DNA of 64,000 nucleotides from Ephydatia muelleri. Lineage: Eukaryota > Porifera > Demospongiae > Spongillida > Spongillidae. The notes beneath the pieces are model-generated. The model had not been told where the DNA came from, searched no databases, and saw nothing but the letters and a program-made list of their open reading frames with translations. The translations under genes and the position numbers were made by a program. Each line of letters starts with the position of its first letter. Positions within the stretch are counted from its first letter, which is position 1. Shown here piece after piece: positions 12,705-23,433 of the stretch. The DNA lies in NCBI GenBank assembly GCA_013339895.1, contig JABACO010000011.1, positions 3,183,306 through 3,247,305 of the forward strand, given 5' to 3'.

Positions 12705-13386
12705 CTGTGGTGGATGAATGAAACATTGAACTACTCACTAATGCAATGCATCAACTGTAAGTTTCCCTCTAAGTTTCAACAAGTGTCAAAAAAGTCTTTG
12801 AATGCACTACTATTGTTATCTTATTAAGGCCAAAGTCATTTCCATATCTGTGCTCCTATTCTACGTGAAGTTCATCACATATGAGATACGTTACATGCAC
12901 ATGCATGAAACCATGTCGCAATGAAATATGTTAATGTTTTTCAATATCCATAATACAGTGATACAATACACATGTACAAGTACAACAATACACTACACAT
13001 AGTTGCATACACTAATCAGGATACATGCAATTATTTGGTTCAACCATACCAGAACACAGAACTGGTACAGATAATAACTGTGCATCCTGAACGTAACTGT
13101 TCATGTACACATAGCATATGTATCTCACAGTCACAGTTGGACCACAGGGATCCTGGTTACGGGTTTGGATACATTCAATACATGATGTGTGAACACATGA
13201 CATTGACAAAATAGTTAAGCATACTAAATTAAATTCTTAACATTAATTCTTTGTAAGCAGCCCTACTTTATGCATGTACACCTCTTAAATGACAAGCACT
13301 ACATCTAATGTTAAATGCCACTTCCCCACAGATACCCTGCTCTCAATCTGCCTTCCCTTCAAATAGATCCATGTCATTAGAAACCC
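12705..13386. other. Gene-free stretch
   Basis: No coding or structural signal is supported between the ankyrin exon and the transposase. Confidence 0.5.
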
Positions 13387-14297
13387 TTGCTTATGCACAT
13401 GTCCAGCAATTGTAAGCTAGTCCCTTTCTATCATGTGAAGAAATTCTACGAAGAAGATTCTAGTGTTGGTTTGGGATTAAGAATGGTGCCAAAGCTGAAG
13501 TACGAACACTTACACATCAATTCATTTTCTGCTATGCGAGTTGATCTTGCTGCAAAGGTACTGCCAGGTTTAAGCTATGATATCCTGCTAAAAACAAGCA
13601 CATTTTATTGCAGGTATTAAGTGAATCTGTTTCACATGCTCTGCATCTAAGAGGTGGAGAAGAGGCTTCGGAAACTGCCCGTTTCATTGGGTTGAAGGAT
13701 AACTTTTTTGATTGTCTAAATGTACACAACTTTAGTCATGGGGCAAGGGCATTGAAACCATTCCAGATGCCTTATTTGTCACCAACAGATTTTCGGCTGA
13801 AGGTATGTATTAAAACATGATCCCGAGATAAATGTTTTTGATACTGATTTAATTTTATTCTAGTGGCTGAAGGAGGTATTTTTGGGCTATCTAAAGGATT
13901 GGAAATCCTCAGTGGAACAGCCGCGGGAGTTGAAGAAAACGGAACAAAACTTGTTGCTCCTAAGTTGTGAAACACGCTTTGGTTTAGAGATGACCGGTAT
14001 GATGTTTTGGTTATTTCATAATACGGCTTGCTTCATATTCTTGTCAAATTTTGTTTCACAGGCATGTCCTTTTTGGAGTTGGTGCCGTACCTGTTTTCTT
14101 TGCCAGATGTCCAGTCCTTCCTTAGCCAACGACTGTGTCAAGATCCTCTGGAATGTTTTTTTGGTCTTCAGAGGCAGAGAGGTGGTGTTCATGAGAACCC
14201 AAATGCTGTAGAATTTGCCAAAAATACTCAAGCATTGAGGGTTATGAAGTCTGTTGGCAAGAGTTTATCATCAATCGTTTTTCGCACATACTCTTGA
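13387..14297 (+). CDS. P-element-like (THAP9-type) transposase, 4 exons
   Basis: Four exons join in frame: 13387-13557, 13614-13802, 13864-13996 and 14062-14297. Introns are 56, 61 and 65 bases with GT-AG ends (for example TTTTATTGCAG before VLSESVSHAL). The product carries the RNase H-like core signature of P-element/THAP9-type transposases: GLRMVPKLKYEHLHINSFS, MRVDLAAK, ETARFIGLKDNFFDCLNV, DFRLKWLKEVFLGYL, then LSQRLCQDPLECFFGLQRQR followed by GGVHENPNAVEFAKNTQAL. The N-terminal THAP finger and the first catalytic part are not in this frame; position 13387 is simply the first ATG, so the protein is N-truncated or has upstream exons I could not identify. It ends at a TGA (14295-14297) shortly after the conserved block. 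The lack of internal stops suggests recent activity or, less likely, host use. Confidence 0.75.
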
Positions 14298-14403
14298 TGC
14301 CCCCCCTCCATGCAGTGATCATGGGCAGCACTCTGTATAGGGCAATGCTTACCTTGTTAGAGGAGGACACCTAAACACCAGCGCATCAGTTGCTGTACAC
14401 GCA

Positions 14404-15239
14404 ATGGCAGAAAGTGTATGCCGATGGCTCATCACACACCCCAAGGAAACAACATCAATGGAGAAGAAAATTAACTCCATGTTGCAGAAATGCATGCCAA
14501 AGTTCAGAAGCTTAAAGCAACATAAGATGTGGTCATGCTATCACAAGCTACGCATATCATCCAAGTATGCTACTGTATGGAAGCCGTTTCTAGATGGTAT
14601 TGCCGGCGAGAATCCAGCGCATTTCCAAAGGTTTACCAATATGTCGGGCACTTCATGTTTAAGGAGAAGGTGAAATCTCACTATGCAATTGACGCGGCTA
14701 CTTCTGGAAATGCAGATGACTATGGCCTTACATGTTCCGAAATGTACGCACTGCGATATCCTGCAGGATATGTGCCCCGTACATTGAGGAGAAAATTGGA
14801 GAAGTGCAAGAAGAAAAAAATAGAACTACTAAATTGTATTGGTGACATGCAGGAGTCTGATGACTCTGTGCAATCAGATTCGACTAATTGGATAAAGTGC
14901 GTTGATCGAGGAGGCCTCACTTTTGTTAACAGCCAAACCTTTGAACTTTTCCTGGCAATGGAGCTTGAGGTTCGAAGCCATTTACAAGGTCCGGGCAAGC
15001 CTGTCAACTTCATGAGTGATATTGCACCCAAAGTTAAGAACAATGAGGACGTCCTATTCTGTTGGTCCATGCTCAGTTCCAGCTGGGATGAGGAATCCAG
15101 CAAAACGTTGTTTAAAATGGTTGTAGATCTGTGGCTAACCATTCGTGGATATTCTAATGCAAGTGCTTGGATAGAAAAGTACAAGGTTTCACAAATGAAA
15201 TCCACCCAAAAATCTAAAGGCATAAGGAAGCATATATAA
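14404..15239 (+). pseudogene. Transposon-associated ORF with one frameshift
   Basis: Two overlapping frames belong together. The first (14404 to about 14635) contains MEKKINSMLQKCMPKF, MWSCYHKLRISSKYATVWKP and ends near NPAHFQ. The second, in another frame (about 14636-15239), continues with VYQYVGHFMFKEKVKSHYAI, LTCSEMYALRYPAGYVPRTL, WIKCVDRGGLTFVN and WLTIRGYSNASAWIEKYK. I recall proteins with this layout as abundant, unannotated, transposon-linked proteins of cnidarians and sponges. The ALRY-x-AGYV stretch also resembles the C-terminal region of P-element transposases. A single indel near TTCCAAAGGTTTACC breaks the frame (or is an assembly error). It lies about 100 bases after the P-like transposase, so it may be part of the same element or a separate insertion. 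The function is not known to me. Confidence 0.5.
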
Positions 15240-16460
15240 AGGCATAAGAAAATCTCTGGCACAACCGACATATATAGATTTTGTCCAACCCTTTCTTTGC
15301 ACGAATCGCAGGAGCTAAATATGCCCACTCTTTGCCAATCAGTTGGAGCAAGCAATTGGTGTGGGCAGCATCGCTAGTCAGTACTCTGCGATCTCTGTGG
15401 TTCAACACAACGTCTCCGCAACACCTATTACACTGATATGGGGCCACGGCTGTTTGCTTACATTGAAATCTTGGACATTAGGCCTCCTCCCCAAAAATAT
15501 TGAAATAATTATGTAATGCCCTAGCAACACCTTGACAACCTAGACCCCAATTTGCACTCGAGCAAGCAAGAACAAAACAAGTACAATCGCCATTTTAAAG
15601 ACACAAAACAATAGTAGCACTACTTTTCTATTTAAAGCCTAAGTCACATGATTTAGGCTTTTCGATACTTTTAGCTATAGCGTTCGAAAGCGGGCACATA
15701 TCGAAGGACGTCTTCACTACGGCGGGTGCTTTCTCCCCCAAGAGCAAATTTTGAGACCGAAAAAAAAGCGGAAAACTGAAGGCGACAAGTTGTTCTTACT
15801 ATTTCCATTGTGTCTCTGTTGCCACTAGTTTTTTTGACGCTGCTAGAATGGAATAAAGTTGTCGATTACTCACGCGGTAGAGTAACATTCATGTGAGATG
15901 CACGTTATAGCACGTATAGAATAGTTTTAGGGTGGACCGTGTTTTTGTCTTTTGCATGGCTGGGGGATGGCTGCAACGTTGTGTGGTGCAATTGATAATA
16001 GGTGTTCTTTAACTATAGACATCAATCTTTGTGTCTTGTCGGGTATGGCCTTTGTAAAGTATTGAACTTAGCATGTATAGATTCGGCCCATTGTCCTGAA
16101 GTGCACCCCCTTCTACGTCACGCGTGATGATTAGTGCAAAAAGAGGATGCGCGCTTTTAGGAATTGCTATGTATGGATTGCGCAAATGGCATAATAAGGA
16201 CTAGACAGATAGTGGAAGGGTTCTCTGCACTCATTCGACTTCAAATGGGCAGGATAACGTTGTTTGTTTGATTCGCGCGATGCATGTTTATAATGAGGAT
16301 CGGCTTTAGTTTATACATCCATTTACGGTATCGTTCTAATTACATCCCTAGTGTCCAGCCGCAAACAGCCGTGGGGCCCAAACTGCCGCCATAGCGTTAA
16401 TAAATTTGATAATCATCGGATGTGGTCATACGATGGATCGATATGATTGTTTGTTTACAT
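15240..16460. other. Gene-free stretch with a small hairpin
   Basis: No coding signal is supported. AAAGCCTAA at about 15634 and TTAGGCTTT at about 15653 can pair as a 9-bp hairpin around GTCACATGAT. Confidence 0.45.
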
Positions 16461-16463
16461 TTG

Positions 16464-16703
16464 TTAGGGTCCACCGTTAGCTTTAACGCCTAACGCCTGG
16501 GCTTGCGCACCCGTCAAGGATATATTTTGAAATACACAATTGAGTACACGCGTATAAGCCTCCCTCATACACATTAGCCACCCGTTTAAATAGTTTTCTT
16601 TATCCTGCGTCCGTGGGGGGTCCGGAACATAACTCGCCCGAAGTGGTTCGAGGTAGGATCGTTCTTTTCCTCCAGCGGTAGATACTTGTAAGTCAATGTT
16701 CAT
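16464..16703 (-). CDS. Hypothetical ORF, possible first exon
   Basis: An ATG-started 79-codon frame of balanced composition begins MNIDLQVSTAGGKERSY and includes PDPPRTQDKENYLNGW and MCMREAYTRVLNC. I recognise no domain. It lies upstream, on the same strand, of the isolated ankyrin exon and could be a 5' exon of that gene, or an isolated ORF. Support is weak. Confidence 0.2.
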   Translation of the reverse strand: MNIDLQVSTAGGKERSYLEPLRASYVPDPPRTQDKENYLNGWLMCMREAYTRVLNCVFQNISLTGAQAQALGVKANGGP

Positions 16704-16835
16704 TACGTAATGTAAGTTGTCGACATGTCCTCGGTCCCGGACCCTTACAACATTCCATAAGGTACAAGCGCTTGCGACTCGAGATGCCAGACTTACAGTA
16801 CCCGTACCCTTATATCAACCCACCTCATATCAACT

Positions 16836-16998
16836 TGGGAAAATATGCCCTATTCATAGTGATGTAAGGCTAGGGTTTTGTGTTCCTAGCAACCCACCGC
16901 TAATGAGATTCACTTTGTTATTACTGGTCGGTTGAGGCGATCACTAGGAACACAGAAACCTAGACAAACATCACTATGAATAGGGCATATTTTTCCAA
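16836..16998. repeat. Imperfect inverted repeat (MITE-like)
   Basis: The arm around AAAATATGCCCTATTCATAG (about 16840) is matched in reverse by CTATGAATAGGGCATATTTT (about 16970). The pairing continues inward through CTAGGAACACA, giving arms of about 55-60 bases with a few mismatches and a spacer of about 40 bases. The flanks also share CCTTATATCAACC / CCTCATATCAACC. Confidence 0.75.
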
Positions 16999-17104
16999 AC
17001 GTACTGTACCCTCATATCAACCCCGTGGTCTAGGGGGGTTGATATAAAGGGAAGGCATACTGTATACGAGCGTGTTTATACATTATGCGATAAAAATTTA
17101 TCTG

Positions 17105-17142
17105 GGAACGAGACTAGGGGAGGGGGGGGGGGGGGGGGGGGA
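17105..17142. repeat. Poly-G tract
   Basis: More than 20 consecutive G lie just after TCTGGGAACGAGACTAG, a sequence resembling the terminal motif of the palindrome at 21 kb. Confidence 0.9.
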
Positions 17143-17304
17143 AGGACTTAATCCCTAGGATAAATTGTCCGTGGGACTGCTGGTCCTAGGACTGCATCGG
17201 TGTCCGGAGGACACCGGGTCCTAGGATACAATATGTCCGACCGGGCAATTTTTCGGGGGGCTCGTAATAGGAGCAGAGGCTGTGCTGATGTACCTGAAAC
17301 CGTG

Positions 17305-17640
17305 ATTGTATTCTTCAGATTCACCATTATTGTTATGTCTGTTGGGGTGTGTATTCATCATCCGTACGATGCTTTGATACAGAATGTTTCCACTTTTAAT
17401 TCTACAGTGGTTCCATTAATTCCAGTTCTAATTCCTCTGGCGATTGATAGAGATTTGCTTGTCAAACGCACTTCACCTGATGGATAGTAAGTTAATCAAC
17501 TGTATACTCTCCACTAAATTGAAGTCTCCTCCTCCCACTTGATAGCTGTTTCATTAGTAATGTCACCGTATTCTTTGCTGCATTCTTGGGACCTATTCTT
17601 CTGATACTTGCCTTTAACGCAGTTATATTCATTCGTTACA
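17305..17640 (+). pseudogene. Displaced fragment of the adhesion GPCR gene
   Basis: This plus-strand stretch is a near-identical inverted copy of about 59,030-59,330, the part of the adhesion GPCR spanning the end of TM4, one intron and the start of TM5. Both coding pieces are readable (VPLIPVLIPLAIDRDLLVKR and FISNVTVFFAAFLGPILLIL). The acceptor CTACAG, the donor GATAGTAAGT and the 59-base intron are conserved. Because the intron is kept, this is a DNA-level duplication, not a processed pseudogene. Similarity fades before about 17,370 and stops at about 17,635, where the copy switches from ATATTCACTG to ATATTCATTC. No other receptor exons are nearby, so it cannot make a receptor. Confidence 0.9.
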
Positions 17641-17948
17641 CACGATTGTCCGCAACAGGCTGCAGGGTGATTCCACGTTTGACAGCAATAAGAGGATTGT
17701 CTTGGTTTTATAAACTGAATCACACTGGGTTGCCGAAAGTCAGGCCAGGCTCCGGCCTGTGGCCTATAAAAGGTCGACCCGATAAAAATACAATTATTAA
17801 TATTCAGTTACAATTATTCATTCATTGCTGCAATTATTAATGAGATTACGTTTTTCATTCGTTAACAGCGCAAATTCCCGCAGCCATCGCTATGAATGCA
17901 GCCTAAGGCGCTTGCTGCAGTTCTGCCCTCGAATCAGATACTTCTCTT

Positions 17949-18194
17949 GTGTCTCCTACAAACCCAGATCTCGAGGTTTATAACACGAATGAGCTTATAA
18001 GGTACCCGCAACGACGCATGCAATCCTCTGTGGTGCACACTTCAAAGTGCACAAATTTCATGAAGCAAAGGAAAAGAGTGGATATGAAAGGTTTGCCGAT
18101 AAAGCTTGGTGACTACTGCCACAAGCTCTTTGTTAAGGAGAATTCAACTCTTCTGAGGCACCTGCAAAGGCACCATAAAAAGGAGCTGCGTTAA
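17949..18194 (+). pseudogene. Possible BED-type zinc-finger fragment
   Basis: The frame ends DYCHKLFVKENSTLLRHLQ followed by RHHKKELR and a stop. The pattern C-x(n)-STLLRHL-x-x-H resembles the second half of a BED zinc finger, the DNA-binding domain at the N-terminus of hAT/ZBED proteins. The first cysteine pair is not clear. It is probably a hAT remnant, like other hAT pieces at 20.3 and 26.3 kb. Confidence 0.35.
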
Positions 18195-18199
18195 TCTGG

Positions 18200-19300
18200 T
18201 AGGGAACAAAAGAAAGTATCCCTGGTTTTGGCCTACAAAGGAAAAGAAAGCACTCTAAGAGCTAAAAAGGGTCATATTGAGCAATAATTTACAGCCAAGT
18301 CTGTATCCCTCACAGCATGATACTGCAATGCAACGCCTGGCACAGGCATAGTACAACAATCTTCTCCCTCTTCTTGCAGACAGTTTGTCTTTTAATAAAT
18401 TCATTGTCTGCGTATCAAGAGGGTCATTCAGAATGCCAGGCAGAAGCAAATTGACTGCACTGATAGATGACATTTAGGCAAAGATGTTGCTGAGGCTTAA
18501 TCTACGTAAATTTAGGATCGGTGAAATCCTGCATTCAGGATACTAAGTAGTTCCTTTTATAGCAATTAATCCTGTGAAAATTAAAGTAATTAAAACATAT
18601 TGGCTTTTTGTTTCAGCACTGCTGCACACTTTCAATAGCATTGAATAATATTAGTCATCTAGAAAGCTGTATCCAAACTTAAAGAATCCATATGTATGTT
18701 TCATTGCTGTCACATACGCAAATAGAACAATTACCACTTTGCAGTTTTTAGTACCTAGAAAAAGCACTAAACATATCAATTTTAGTCTTATTTAAATATT
18801 TTAGACATACAGACTTTTGGTCGAAGTTGTGTTTTTATCCAAATTGTGCACTAAATAAAAGAATAATGTATTTTAAGATCACGTTTTGCATCATTGCATG
18901 TAATTGTCGCTAAGTATTGTAGTGGTGTTCCAAACTGTATTGATCATTTATATCTTACCTTAATACATTAATATATGTTACTACAAAGAAGGATGTGTAC
19001 TGATTTAGAGTTAAAATTCAAGTGAACTCACATGTTCTATGATTAAAATAACATAATGATTATTAAACAATTATTTCATTTTGACTTTAATTTATTTAAA
19101 TCTAAATTTTTTAATGCTGCATAAGCTAGAAAGTATCACAGTTTATATAGGATGCTTATGAAAAATTCAAACCAAGAAATCAAAACACAAAACTGTTATG
19201 AAGAAATCAAGATATTTGTGACAATGAAATCAGTATAGACTGACAAAATGCACTGATATCATGATACGTTAGACAGCAATAATAAACCATGCCAAGATAA
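18200..19300. other. AT-rich gene-free stretch
   Basis: I see no coding frame, RNA gene or repeat that I can support here. Confidence 0.5.
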
Positions 19301-19305
19301 GTTAA

Positions 19306-19563
19306 TTAACTTCCAAAACCCATTTTTGTGAGATGTTGAATATAGCAATCTCTTGAAGTGCCAAACCCACAGTACGAAAATAAATAATCATTCTCCAGAT
19401 CACTGCATCCAATACAATAGAATGTGGTCTTCATTTTGAAGTACTTGCAGATACTGCCACAACAGTACCACGAATCCTTTATAGCCACACAGAAGTTGTG
19501 ATGTAGTTGACACCACACATGACCTAGAATCACACTGACAGGCACCTGCTGCACTCGGCTCAT
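19306..19563 (-). pseudogene. PiggyBac-like transposase C-terminal Cys-rich fragment
   Basis: A minus-strand frame reads WYCCGSICKYFKMKTTFYC then IGCSDLENDYLFSYCGF and RDCYIQHLTKMGFGS before a stop. The spacing C-C-x-x-x-C, T-x-F-Y-C-x-x-C, C, RDC-x-x-x-H resembles the zinc-ribbon-like tail of PiggyBac-type (DDE_Tnp_1_7) transposases. No catalytic core is present upstream; a minisatellite begins immediately at 19,561. This is a fragment, and the family assignment rests on cysteine spacing alone. Confidence 0.4.
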
Positions 19564-20055
19564 GCTCCTCCTCCTCCATACTGTGCTGTAGTACCACTAC
19601 AGGGAGATAGGGGACACATGCTCCTCCTCCTCCTCCATACTGTGCTGTAGTACCACTACAGGGACATAGGGGACACATACTCCTCCTCCTCCATACTGTG
19701 TTGTAGTACCACTACAGGGACATAGGGGACACATGCTCCTCCTCCTCCTCCATACTGTGCTGTAGTACCTCTACAGGGACATAGGGGACACATGCTCCTC
19801 CTCCTCCATACTGTGCTGTAGTACCACTACAGGGACATAGGGGACACATGCTCCTCCTTCTCCATACTGTGCTGTAGTACCACTACAGGGACATAGGGGA
19901 CACATGCTCCTCCTCCTCCATACTGTGCTGTAGTACCATGCACTACAGGGACATAGGGGACACATGCTCCTCCTCCTCCATACTGTGCTGTAGTACCACT
20001 ACAGGGACATAGGGGACATACGCTCCTCCTCCTCCTCCATACTGTGCTGTAGACC
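19561..20055. repeat. Minisatellite, ~54-57 bp unit, ~9 copies
   Basis: The unit is CATGCTCCTCCTCCTCCATA followed by CTGTGCTGTAGTACCACTAC and AGGGACATAGGGGACA. Length varies through the number of CTC triplets, and one copy has a 4-base insertion (CCATGCACTA). Each unit contains a perfect 7-bp hairpin (CTGTAGT-ACC-ACTACAG). Confidence 0.95.
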
Positions 20056-20245
20056 TTCAGCAAAGTACAGTAATAACTATTAATGTCTAGTAGTAGCCCT
20101 AAGGAACCTTGGTCAAAACGCCGTGCTTTTTATGACTTCAAAATACATCTGTCTATAATAGTCATCAGGTGTTTGATGACAGTGCGGGTCAGAATCACTG
20201 TCATACCGTCAAGGGGAGCGTCTAATACGAGGAAGAGTTGGTGGT

Positions 20246-20470
20246 TCAGTAAAGTTCTTTGACTCCTCCACAACTTGTTGCTTCATCCGATCGATTCTGT
20301 TCGAACAACCTTACCGCTACGGCGGCCTGACGAAGTGCCTCTTGTAATGAAACATCCTTCGTTTGAAGAAAACAAGAAAGTTGCTCAGTAGCGGAAAAAA
20401 CAAGGTGAGAAAGCTTCAAGCCAAATTTAGTATCAAATGTATGAAGTTGACCTCTTGCCGTATTCATCAT
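20246..20470 (-). pseudogene. hAT-family transposase fragment (DUF4371/ZMYM1-like)
   Basis: The minus-strand frame contains ARGQLHTFDTKFGLKLSHLV followed by FSATEQLSCFLQTKDVSLQE and AVRLFEQNRSDE. This resembles the segment F-D-x-x-F-G-x-x-L-x-x-x-I/V-x-x-x-T-D-x-L-S-x-x-L-Q of hAT transposases of the ZMYM1/DUF4371 type. The catalytic DDE residues are not present. Together with 26,176-26,562 it indicates degraded hAT copies on the minus strand. Confidence 0.55.
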
Positions 20471-20995
20471 GGCTCGTGCGTTTGATCATTGCCAGAAATT
20501 TCGGACATCGACCCATAACTCTGGCTAGGAAATAAATATCAAAATTCTACTTTCACCGTTACAATAGCATATGTAAGCTAAGATTTATCAAAACATAAAA
20601 ACAGCTAATTATTAAATCAATTAATTAACGTTCTTTACGACAACAAATAAGTACCTGTATGAGTAGAGAGTTATTTGTCGTATAATATACACAAATATCT
20701 CTTTTAGTATAATTTTTAGTTTCGATTAAGTGTATTGATTGTTACGCATGCGCATTGCGGCAGCGTCATCGCGTTACTAAAAATGGCTCTTACATCACTC
20801 CGATGGGACCAGATACCTGACTTTCTAGTCCCCAGATTCGTGTGTAGCCCCTCCTTCCATTGTTTGTTTTTGTTTACCCCCCTCCCCCCGGTACGTTTCT
20901 TGAGTTCGAAGCTCTTTTCGTTATGATTCGTACGTCTAGGCTCGCCACCTCATGGTAATGGCCATCTTTGGTTGAAACCGATATACGGACGTACG

Positions 20996-21120
20996 TGCTA
21001 TAGTCTCGTACCCAGACCCATATGTAAGTAACGATGATCATCGCTTACAGTATGACGTGATGTCATACTGCAAGCGATGATCATCGTTACGTACATATGG
21101 GTCTGGGTACGAGACTATAC
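20996..21120. repeat. Near-perfect palindromic MITE
   Basis: TATAGTCTCGTACCCAGACC (from about 20,999) pairs with GGTCTGGGTACGAGACTATA (ending about 21,120). The arms continue inward through CATATG, AACGATGATCATCG and CAGTATGACG to a 5-base centre. Arms are about 58 bases with very few mismatches. The outer motif CTCGTACCCAG is shared with other places in the window. Confidence 0.9.
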
Positions 21121-21270
21121 GTGCTAGGAAGACCTTTATCGGGCGACGGGGCTGAGAATTTGACCTCCGGAGTGGCCAGGAAAAGGGTGGATCGGACTAG
21201 GCCATGCTAGACGAACATTGCCCCGAGGCTGTTTCTGAAGACCACGTGGATCGTTTTTCACCGACTATAC

Positions 21271-21328
21271 TTGGCACCATAGATTGAAGACCTTACGGTT
21301 CCGTAAGGTCTTCAATCTATGTTGGCAC
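21271..21328. repeat. Perfect 21-bp-arm hairpin flanked by TTGGCAC direct repeats
   Basis: CATAGATTGAAGACCTTACG-G, a TT loop, and the exact reverse complement fill 21278-21321. TTGGCAC lies on both sides (21271-21277 and 21322-21328), which looks like a 7-bp target-site duplication around a tiny palindromic insert. Confidence 0.85.
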
Positions 21329-21654
21329 ATTGTCAAGACATTTAATTGTGTGAGGTGATAGACAGCTTCTTTTAAGTGCAGTGTGTACGTGTAGCTATTA
21401 ATACATTTAAGTGTACATGTGTATTATGAAATTGTAAGTTATTGTTATTGTATTACTAATTCCGTAGCTGGGTGTGTCGTGCATGTGCAGAGAAAGTAGC
21501 TCATGCTTAGTGTTGCAATGAATTTGTATTGCCTAAGTTGGATATGACGAATGCCTTCAGCATTATCTCCAGGCAAGTAGCTGCAGTCCTTGATGAGTGT
21601 GTGATATCTACCCGGAACTATTTAGTGTCTTGTTGCCATGGGACCCACCACTCA

Positions 21655-21950
21655 GTATGATACCTACTTAGCTCTGGAGTGCAGCAAGGTTACCCTCTGG
21701 ATCTCCTGCTGTTTTCCTTGGTCCTCCATGCAGAAGATGATATCCTGCCTGCATGTATGTAGATGAAGTGTGTTGACTGCTTTGATGGCACCCACCCAGC
21801 TAAACTATGTGCTTTGCATCTGGTTAAGGAGTTGAGTCCAGCAATGGGCCTCCATGTGAACATGGCTAAGTGTGAGCTGTTCAGTATGAAGGGTCCTCAG
21901 TGCATCAATTTGGGACTACATGCACTGCACAACAAGTGTGCTGAGTTCTG
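21655..21950 (+). pseudogene. Reverse transcriptase fragment (non-LTR type)
   Basis: Around 21,675 the plus strand reads SGVQQGYPLDLLLFSLVLHA, the G-V-Q-Q-G-D-P-L-x-P motif preceding the catalytic YxDD in RTs. At 21,763-21,951 it continues, after a stop, with HLVKELSPAMGLHVNMAKCE. The catalytic DD is lost. Same lineage as the RT pieces at 22.2, 28.5, 34.3 and 35.2 kb. Confidence 0.6.
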
Positions 21951-22179
21951 AGTATTGCATTTAGTTTTTGTAGCTGCTGTCTTCATACTTATTAATTCTG
22001 AAGCGGAAGTGTTGCAAGCATTAGACCCAAAGAACACCACTACCAGTAGAGACTTATTGCTGCTGGGTGCTGACATTAGGGAAACAGTATCGCACGTATA
22101 TAAAGTAACAATATTAATAACAGTTCTACCAACTTACAATAGATGCCGCTAACAAACCTACAGTTCTACTAACGTATTC

Positions 22180-22855
22180 GGACATTTACTCTTCCCATGA
22201 TGGCCCTAGCCACTGACCTCACCAGGACATGTTCAGGCAGCCATAGATTTTAGCCAGCATTTTGAGGGTGGCCTGGCCGATGGCAAGTAGAGAGGCAGGA
22301 CAGGTGTACTACCTGACATTAAGCAGAGTCAAGACGCAGTTCCAGGCCAGTAGAAGGAATGACTGAGATCCAAGAACCCGCGTGAGGGGCAGATCCGAGC
22401 CTTATCCACTGCTCCCCAGCAATAAAATTTTAACAGTATAGCCAATTGGACCACCTATGATGTAAAGATTAGACAGGAGTGAGCACCTCACTTCCGGTGG
22501 GAAGTTGGGAATGATGTGTTGCCCCTCCTGCTGAACATCTCACACTTGGCCAGGTTCACATGTAGGCCCAGTGCAGACCCAACTCCTCAATCAAATGTAA
22601 GGCACGCAGTACAGCTGAGCAGGTACCAGCCAAGGCTCCATTGTCGAGGTACCATGCTTGGAGAAGGATTTCAGCACACTCCTCATCTGCATCCAGGCTG
22701 GATACCAACTTCTGGAGGACTAGTGTCATAGCGATAAGCATAGCTGCAGACCCCTCTATTGACATTGAAGAAACACATGGTTCTTTGCCTCCAATGCCTG
22801 TAATTGTTGAATTTGTCAGAGTGAAGCCAAACCAAATGATGCCACCCCTGTTTTC
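22180..22855 (-). pseudogene. Reverse transcriptase fragment (non-LTR type)
   Basis: The minus-strand frame contains VSSLDADEECAEILLQAWYL followed by DNGALAGTCSAVLRALHLIE and ELGLHW. This matches the palm of the same RT lineage, where WYLDDG carries the catalytic aspartates; here the second Asp is Asn (DNG). Downstream, around 22,200-22,420, low-similarity pieces continue with stops (LKMLAKIYGCLNM). This copy is dead and abuts the TG array at 22.86 kb. Confidence 0.65.
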
Positions 22856-23173
22856 TGTGTGTGGTGTGTATGTGGTGTGTGTGTGTGTGTGTGGTGTGTA
22901 TGTGTGGTGTGTGTGTGTGTGGTGTGTATGTGTGGTGTGTGTGTGTGTGGTGTGTGCATGGTGTGATGTGTAGTATGTGTGTGTGGTGTGTGTGTACATG
23001 GGTGTGTGGTGTGTGTGTGTCGTGTATGTGTGTGTGGTGGTGGTGTGTGAGTGCATGGTGTGTGGTGTGTGTGTGTGTTTGTGTGTGGTATGTGTGTGTG
23101 CGTGTGTGTGTGTGTGTGTGTGCGTGTGTGTGTGTGTGCGTGCGTGTGTGTGTGTGTGTGCGTGCGCGTGTGT

Positions 23174-23208
<35 letters not shown>

Positions 23209-23215
23209 TGCATGG
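22856..23215. repeat. TG microsatellite
   Basis: Interrupted (TG)n/(GTGTGG)n. Long frames through it are artefacts of the repeat. Confidence 0.97.
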
Positions 23216-23433
23216 TCTGTTAGGACAGCAGGGTAAAAAAAGGTAAACTCTTTCAGATCTTTCTGTTCATGTCTTTGTGGTTAGTGGTGGTTGGGCGTAC
23301 CTGCTATGTAAACTGTTAAAATGGCATTAGTTGCAAAATGTTGTCATGGCCCTACACCATAAACCCTCCCTCATGTGCTCACTCCCTCCTCCTTCCCCTT
23401 AACTGAATGGTTGGTTGTATTATAATCCTTGCC

